A stretch of DNA of 64,000 nt from Pseudomonas sp. CC120222-01a (GTDB taxonomy: Bacteria; Pseudomonadota; Gammaproteobacteria; Pseudomonadales; Pseudomonadaceae), in the NCBI RefSeq assembly GCF_003097235.1, contig NZ_QEQQ01000014.1:106339-170338 (forward strand), in the 5' to 3' direction. The position numbers and the translations under genes are program-made. Below are positions 60,085-64,000 of the stretch, piece by piece; the first letter of the stretch is position 1, and each line of letters begins with the position of its first letter. A model generated the notes under the pieces. It ran no database searches. It had not been told where the DNA came from and was given only the letters and a program-made list of their open reading frames with translations.

Positions 60085-61442
60085 TCAACGCCTGCCCGAG
60101 CCGCCTGGCAATTCGTCGATCTGCGACAGCGGTCTGGCCACGTGTTCCAGCGAGCGCCGCTCGGCCGCCACGCCCCAGATTGCCTGGGTCAGGCCGGCGA
60201 TGATCATCAGCGCCGCGCCAATCAGGTAGCCGTACAGCACGTTCATGCGCTCGCCGCTTTCGATCAGCGCACCGAACAAGGTGGGTCCGATCAGGCCACC
60301 CAGACCGGTGCCGAAGGCATAGAAAACGGCAATGGCCAGGGCGCGGATCTCCAGCGGGAAGGTCTCCGCCACCGTGAGGTAGGCCGAACTGGCTGCCGCT
60401 GAGGCGAAAAAGAAGATCACCATCCAGGCGATGGTCTGCTGGGTCACGTCGATCAGCTGCTGCTGGAACAGGTAGCCGCTGACGGCCAGCAACACGCCCG
60501 AGACCAGGTAGCTCGAACTGATCATGATGCGCCGGCCGACCACGTCAAACAGCCTGCCCAGTAGCAGCGGGCCGCAGAAGTTGCCCAGGGCGAAGGGCAG
60601 GATGTACCAGCCCACCTTGGCCGCCGGCACCCCGTAGAAATCGGTCAGCACCAGCGCATAGGTAAAGAAGATCGCGTTGTAGAAGAATGCCTGCGCGGTG
60701 AGCAAGGTCAGGCCTACCAGTGCGCGGCGCCGATGCGCGACGAACAGGCTGTGGAACACTTCGCGCAATGGCGTATGGTCGCGTGCGCGCAGGCGCAGGG
60801 GAGGGGCCTGCAGCGGTGGGATCGCGATGCCGCGCGCATGGTAATGGCGTTCGATGTCGGCGACGATGCGCTCGGCGTGCTCCGGCTGGTTGTGGATCAT
60901 CAGCCAGCGCGGGCTTTCCGGGATCCACAGGCGCATGAACAGGATCAGCAGGCCGAGCAGCGCGCCGGGGTGAACTCCTGGATGGTTGAGTTGATCGCCG
61001 TGTACTCGCCGCCGATGCCAGCGCCGGTGAGGAAACGGAACAGCAGGAAGCTGCACAAGCTCCAGGAGAACGCAGTTGCCGCCGTGGCGCCGATGTAGAG
61101 GAACAGGGTGATAAAGAACAGCCTGCGCCGGCCCAGGCGGTCGGTCAGCCAGCCGAACAACAACGCACCGAGGACCGCACCTGCGATGTAGCTGGCGCCT
61201 GCCAGGCCGATGTCGGTGCTGCTCAGGTGCAGCGCAGGGCTGTCTTTGAGCGCGCCGGCCACCGAGCCCGCCAGGGTGACCTCAAGGCCGTCGAGCAACC
61301 AGGTGATGCCCAGGGCCAGCACCAGCAAGGTGTGAAAACGCGTCCACGGCAGACGGTCGAGGCGGGCGGGGATGTCGGTGCTGTACAGATGCTCCTGGGC
61401 ATCGCCTTTCTGCTGCAAGACTTGTGTCGTCACTGCAATCAA
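60085..61442 (-). pseudogene. MFS transporter pseudogene with an internal deletion
   Basis: The N-terminal part (from the TTG/GTG near 61442, through LLDGLEVTLAGSVAGALKDS and IGGEYTAINSTIQEFTPAR) and the C-terminal part (LLGLLILFMRLWIPESPRWL to the end) are in different frames. At about 60960-60970 the coding text jumps from EFTPAR to GALLGLLILF, skipping roughly 45-50 residues that intact family members have there, and shifts frame. The protein cannot be functional as one chain. GGCGCG at the join suggests deletion between short repeats. Confidence 0.75.
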
Positions 61443-61591
61443 CCGTCCGACTGCTCTTCTGGCGGAACCTGCCCCTCAGGCCAGTCTGGAGCCTCCTGTT
61501 GTGGTTCCGGTTCTGATGGCTTGGGTACGGGCTCGCCCGGATTGTGCGGCACGTCGTCGACATAAGGGTCAGGGTGGTTGGGGTCGATCAT
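61439..61591 (-). CDS. Short proline/glutamate-rich protein
   Basis: A 50-residue protein starting MIDPNHPDPYVDDVPHNPGE, almost entirely Pro, Glu, Asp, Gln; likely unstructured. CAGGAGA five to seven bases upstream gives a good start. Its stop overlaps the start of the broken MFS gene, so the two were once translationally coupled. No family recognised. Confidence 0.55.
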   Translation of the reverse strand: MIDPNHPDPYVDDVPHNPGEPVPKPSEPEPQQEAPDWPEGQVPPEEQSDG

Positions 61592-61771
61592 GGCCTGTCT
61601 CCTGAACGGATGGTTACCTCCTGTTAGGGCGTGCAGGTGCGTTGGCTGTTCAATCCGATTCGCCAGTGGCGGACAGGGTGTTTGCGCTGGAGCGGGTGGA
61701 TCAGACGTGATTTGTTCTGTAGGCGAGCGGCGAAGGCTGAGATAATGGACGCCAATCACAAGGGCCATGCC

Positions 61772-62185
61772 ATGCTGTCCATCTCCAATAACGTGCATCT
61801 GCCAGATGCCGAAATCGAACTGAGCTACATTCGCGCGCAGGGCGCAGGTGGGCAGAATGTCAACAAGGTGTCCAGCGCCGTGCACCTGCGCTTCGACATT
61901 CGCGCCTCGTCGCTGCCCGAGTTCTACAAGGAGCGACTGCTGGCGCTGCGTGACAGCCGCATCACCGGCGACGGCGTGTTGATCATCAAGGCCCAACAGT
62001 ACCGTACCCAGGAGCAGAATCGCGCTGACGCATTGGCGCGTCTTGCCGAGTTGATCATCACTGCCGGCAAGGTCGAGAAGAAACGCCGGCCTACCAAGCC
62101 GACCCTCGGCTCGAAGACCCGCCGGCTTGAAGGGAAAGCCAGGCGCAGTAATGTCAAGGCGGGGCGGGGGAAGGTGGAATTCTAG
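61772..62185 (+). CDS. arfB: ArfB (YaeJ), ribosome-rescue peptidyl-tRNA hydrolase
   Basis: A 137-residue codon-independent release factor that frees ribosomes stalled on broken mRNA. The GGQ motif (RAQGAGGQNVNKVSSAVHLR, about 20-39) and the basic C-terminal tail (KKRRPTKPTLGSKTRRLEGK ... KAGRGKVEF) that enters the empty mRNA channel are both present. The start MLSISNNVHLPDAEIEL at 61772 matches ArfB; the frame to 61631 is not used. Confidence 0.92.
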   Translation: MLSISNNVHLPDAEIELSYIRAQGAGGQNVNKVSSAVHLRFDIRASSLPEFYKERLLALRDSRITGDGVLIIKAQQYRTQEQNRADALARLAELIITAGKVEKKRRPTKPTLGSKTRRLEGKARRSNVKAGRGKVEF

Positions 62186-62254
62186 GCTTTATGGAGGTTG
62201 AAGTGCTTAGTTTTTGCGACCAGAGAAGAGCCGCGTTAAATGCCACCACCGTAT

Positions 62255-62507
62255 TTAGTGCGAATGCCAGACGCTGCCGTCCGGGAAGCGGGTTTCAGTG
62301 ACCAGTGGCGTGGCCAGGTGGTGCTGGTAGCGGATCTGTAGGCCCAGCGGGTCGGTTTCCTCGATCAGCCGGCAGAACTCATCGTACTTGAAGGCCAAGT
62401 GATTGCCGTCGGGTAGATCGGTGCCAGTCAGGTTGCCGGCACTGTCCAGCGCTAGGCCGTATCGTTCGCCAACTCCATCAAGCCATAACCATCTGCCTCA
62501 ACAGGTT
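62255..62507 (-). pseudogene. Orphan Rhs/YD-repeat gene fragment
   Basis: On the minus strand, from about 62490 to the TAA at 62255-62257, the frame reads GERYGLALDSAGNLTGTDLP ... LAFKYDEFCRLIEETDPLGL ... TPLVTETRFPDGSVWHSH, classical Rhs YD-repeat sequence with no start and an in-frame stop just upstream. It is a displaced piece of an rhs gene beyond the toxin/immunity pair, as left by cassette exchange. Confidence 0.75.
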
Positions 62508-62957
62508 TCATAGTCTCTCCTGCACCTCTCGCTCAAGAAGATAGTCGAAGAATTCTTCATATGTTTCCCAGGTATCCACCGCTCCACTAAAAAAGCCGGT
62601 ATTGACGGAGCGTGCTTCCACAGCATCACACCAGATCACCTCAGGTTTACGCACAACATTCATATAAATAATACTTCCTGGCGGTTCTGCAATGACGACA
62701 TATTCGTTACTCAACTCAATTGCATGCCTTAGCTTTAATGTTTCATTCAAAATGCTGTAATCATCTGAGCTATCAGCGATGGAATAATGACTGATACCTC
62801 CTAGCATTCCGCCACTGTAAAATTTTGAGATCTGCTTAAAACCTTGGGGCAATGTTATGTTTAAAGCCGCCTCAATCCCTGCCAAAACCCCTTCAGCACA
62901 GGGTTCCTCACCATACAGAGATATATACCTTTCCATTAATTCTCTAACACTCACCAC
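62508..62957 (-). CDS. SUKH (SMI1/KNR4)-family immunity protein
   Basis: A 149-residue cytoplasmic protein: LPQGFKQISKFYSGGMLGGI (about 36-55), EYVVIAEPPGSIIYMNV and TWETYEEFFDYLLEREVQER at the end are SUKH features. SUKH proteins neutralise the nuclease toxin encoded next to them. The start is GTG (62957 or 62954), overlapping the toxin stop by a few bases; the lower GC content compared with the chromosome points to transfer with the toxin. Confidence 0.82.
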   Translation of the reverse strand: MVSVRELMERYISLYGEEPCAEGVLAGIEAALNITLPQGFKQISKFYSGGMLGGISHYSIADSSDDYSILNETLKLRHAIELSNEYVVIAEPPGSIIYMNVVRKPEVIWCDAVEARSVNTGFFSGAVDTWETYEEFFDYLLEREVQERL

Positions 62958-64000
62958 AGTGACACCTCTATTTCAGTTGCACGCCATTGCCAGTATTCAC
63001 GAGAATCCACGTCAAATTTTTTTCGATCGGGCTGAAGCCAGGGGTGAGGCTTGCTCCGACCAAATTGACTGTGCAATATATCTTGCCCGGGCTTCCCCAC
63101 CCCATGATAGCGGGTACTACCCTCAACCAAAGGCCCTGGTGCTTTCTGTCCCAGGTGGTGAAGCGTAGCAAAACTACCATCAGGCAGCTGTGGAGGCAAA
63201 CCTCTCGTGGCAGCATCTAGATTACTCTTTCCAATGAAGCGTTTATCACCTCCGGTACGTGGCTGATGCCAATTTATGTCGTTTCTCTGGTAGACCTCAT
63301 AATTAAATTTTGTACCCGCCTGCCGGCTGGCACTCCACCTCATTGGCTCCTTGCTGAAATATTTTGCATTGCGACCATAGTTCACCAGTGCCGATGACTG
63401 TTGAACATCTTGAGAACCTGTCGCAACCGACGCAGGTGATCGCCTGTAGATTTTTAAATTACCAAAGTTTGAACCTAAACCGCCATTAGGTTGAATTCTG
63501 TGCCTTGCATTCATTCCGCCTACGACGACTGCACTACCAAAGGCTATCAACTTCTGTTGGTCTGACCCATCACCGTAACGATTTCCACCAAACCGATACC
63601 CTGCCTCACCGCCAATCACGCCTCCAAACATCCCCCAGAGCGCCATTTCCGGCCCCACCAACGCTATCGCACTGGCAATCCCCACCCCCAATGCCGTGGC
63701 CTCAAGCCACCCAGGCACTTCCGGTTCGATCTCATCCGTGGTCTCGGTATCCCCGCCGATAAATACGTTTGATGACCCCGCACTGATCCTCCCATCACAT
63801 ATCGTCCGATCCCCAACCCTCGCCGCAGGTTGCCCGTTGATGTAAACCGTGCGACTGCCCTGAGCCACGGTTTGGCGCGCCCCGGAATGGTCAGTGCACA
63901 CCGCTTGATCGACATGCGCTCTGGCCGCAGGCCGGCCATTGATATGCACATTGTCAGAGCCAGAGGTGATCCAGCCTGTTTCACGCTGAGCATGGGAAAG
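62951..64000 (-). CDS. PAAR-repeat polymorphic toxin with C-terminal LHH nuclease domain (partial at right edge)
   Basis: The frame is open to base 64000 and gives the last 349 residues. Near the start PAAR-type repeats occur (VHINGRPAARAHVDQ and VYINGQPAARVGDRTICDGR, each with a literal PAAR), the spike motif of type VI secretion cargo. A membrane-like segment (about 95-120) and linker follow. The C-terminus has FATLHHLGQKAPGPLVEGST and then DREYWQWR-like text: the LHH family of HNH/EndoVII nucleases. It would be delivered into rival cells to cut DNA, the SUKH gene downstream giving immunity. The ATG at 63949 seen in translation is internal. Confidence 0.82.
   Translation of the reverse strand, partial: LSHAQRETGWITSGSDNVHINGRPAARAHVDQAVCTDHSGARQTVAQGSRTVYINGQPAARVGDRTICDGRISAGSSNVFIGGDTETTDEIEPEVPGWLEATALGVGIASAIALVGPEMALWGMFGGVIGGEAGYRFGGNRYGDGSDQQKLIAFGSAVVVGGMNARHRIQPNGGLGSNFGNLKIYRRSPASVATGSQDVQQSSALVNYGRNAKYFSKEPMRWSASRQAGTKFNYEVYQRNDINWHQPRTGGDKRFIGKSNLDAATRGLPPQLPDGSFATLHHLGQKAPGPLVEGSTRYHGVGKPGQDILHSQFGRSKPHPWLQPDRKKFDVDSREYWQWRATEIEVSLW

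Noticed and set aside
1..64000. Search for tRNA, rRNA, insertion sequences and prophage genes
   Set aside because: No CCA-ended cloverleaf, rRNA segment, transposase or phage structural gene was recognised by eye; a tRNAscan or Infernal run would be decisive.

Overview
The window reads as chromosome of a Pseudomonas putida-group bacterium. The basis is high GC, a catR-catBCA locus whose CatB residues fall at the classical P. putida positions, P. putida-style REP/BIME hairpins built on the 'CTGTGGGAGCGGCC...' unit, and many LysR regulators and MFS carriers. No rRNA, tRNA, phage, IS element or CRISPR array was seen.

Region 1 (1-7556): a partial MFS gene behind a double CGTACG operator, an unrecognised cysteine-rich zinc-ribbon protein, a VOC protein, a LysR gene divergent from a DddP-like M24 enzyme (all DMSP-lyase active-site positions kept), a long inverted repeat, and an AbrB-family membrane protein divergent from another LysR gene.

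Region 2 (7553-20625) is the metabolic centre. catR-catBCA (catechol ortho-cleavage) is followed, after a LysR gene, by a complete iac locus in the order iacABCDEFG-iacR-iacHI. Indole-3-acetic acid would be converted to catechol by the Iac enzymes and then to 3-oxoadipate enol-lactone by CatABC. Upstream of iacA lie a 33-codon leader ORF, palindromes and an 11-bp motif shared with the iacR/iacH intergenic region.

Region 3 (20633-27951): small conserved genes, a class C beta-lactamase, an SBF-type transporter, a 19-codon relic of the etfB 5' end, the oxygen-dependent methionine synthase pair mesX-mesD behind a MetR-like box, and gfa.

Region 4 (28022-36451): a class V aminotransferase, an ACS-type MFS carrier, then a minus-strand group with a shikimate-dehydrogenase-like enzyme, two paralogous KstD/fumarate-reductase-like flavoproteins and a NIPSNAP protein, divergent from an IclR regulator. 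Three operator-like copies sit exactly 20 bp apart between them, and a 27-bp perfect palindrome lies further downstream. This is the best candidate for an undescribed catabolic pathway, perhaps oxidative aromatisation of a hydroaromatic acid.

Region 5 (36531-54601): DUF2251 and DUF2314/ankyrin proteins, a HAD phosphatase, a glycine-zipper protein, a CAP protein, a frameshifted gene, gstA, an MFS carrier, an ABC exporter, kup, a 2-oxoglutarate oxygenase beside a complete BMP-type nucleoside ABC importer, and small genes.

Region 6 (54843-64000): xthA, a DapA-like/amino-acid-oxidase-like/MFS group, an MFS pseudogene with an internal deletion, arfB, and at the right edge a PAAR-LHH nuclease toxin with its SUKH immunity gene and an orphan Rhs fragment.

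Start sites were chosen from Shine-Dalgarno spacing and family N-termini; product names come from motif recognition by eye, not database searches.
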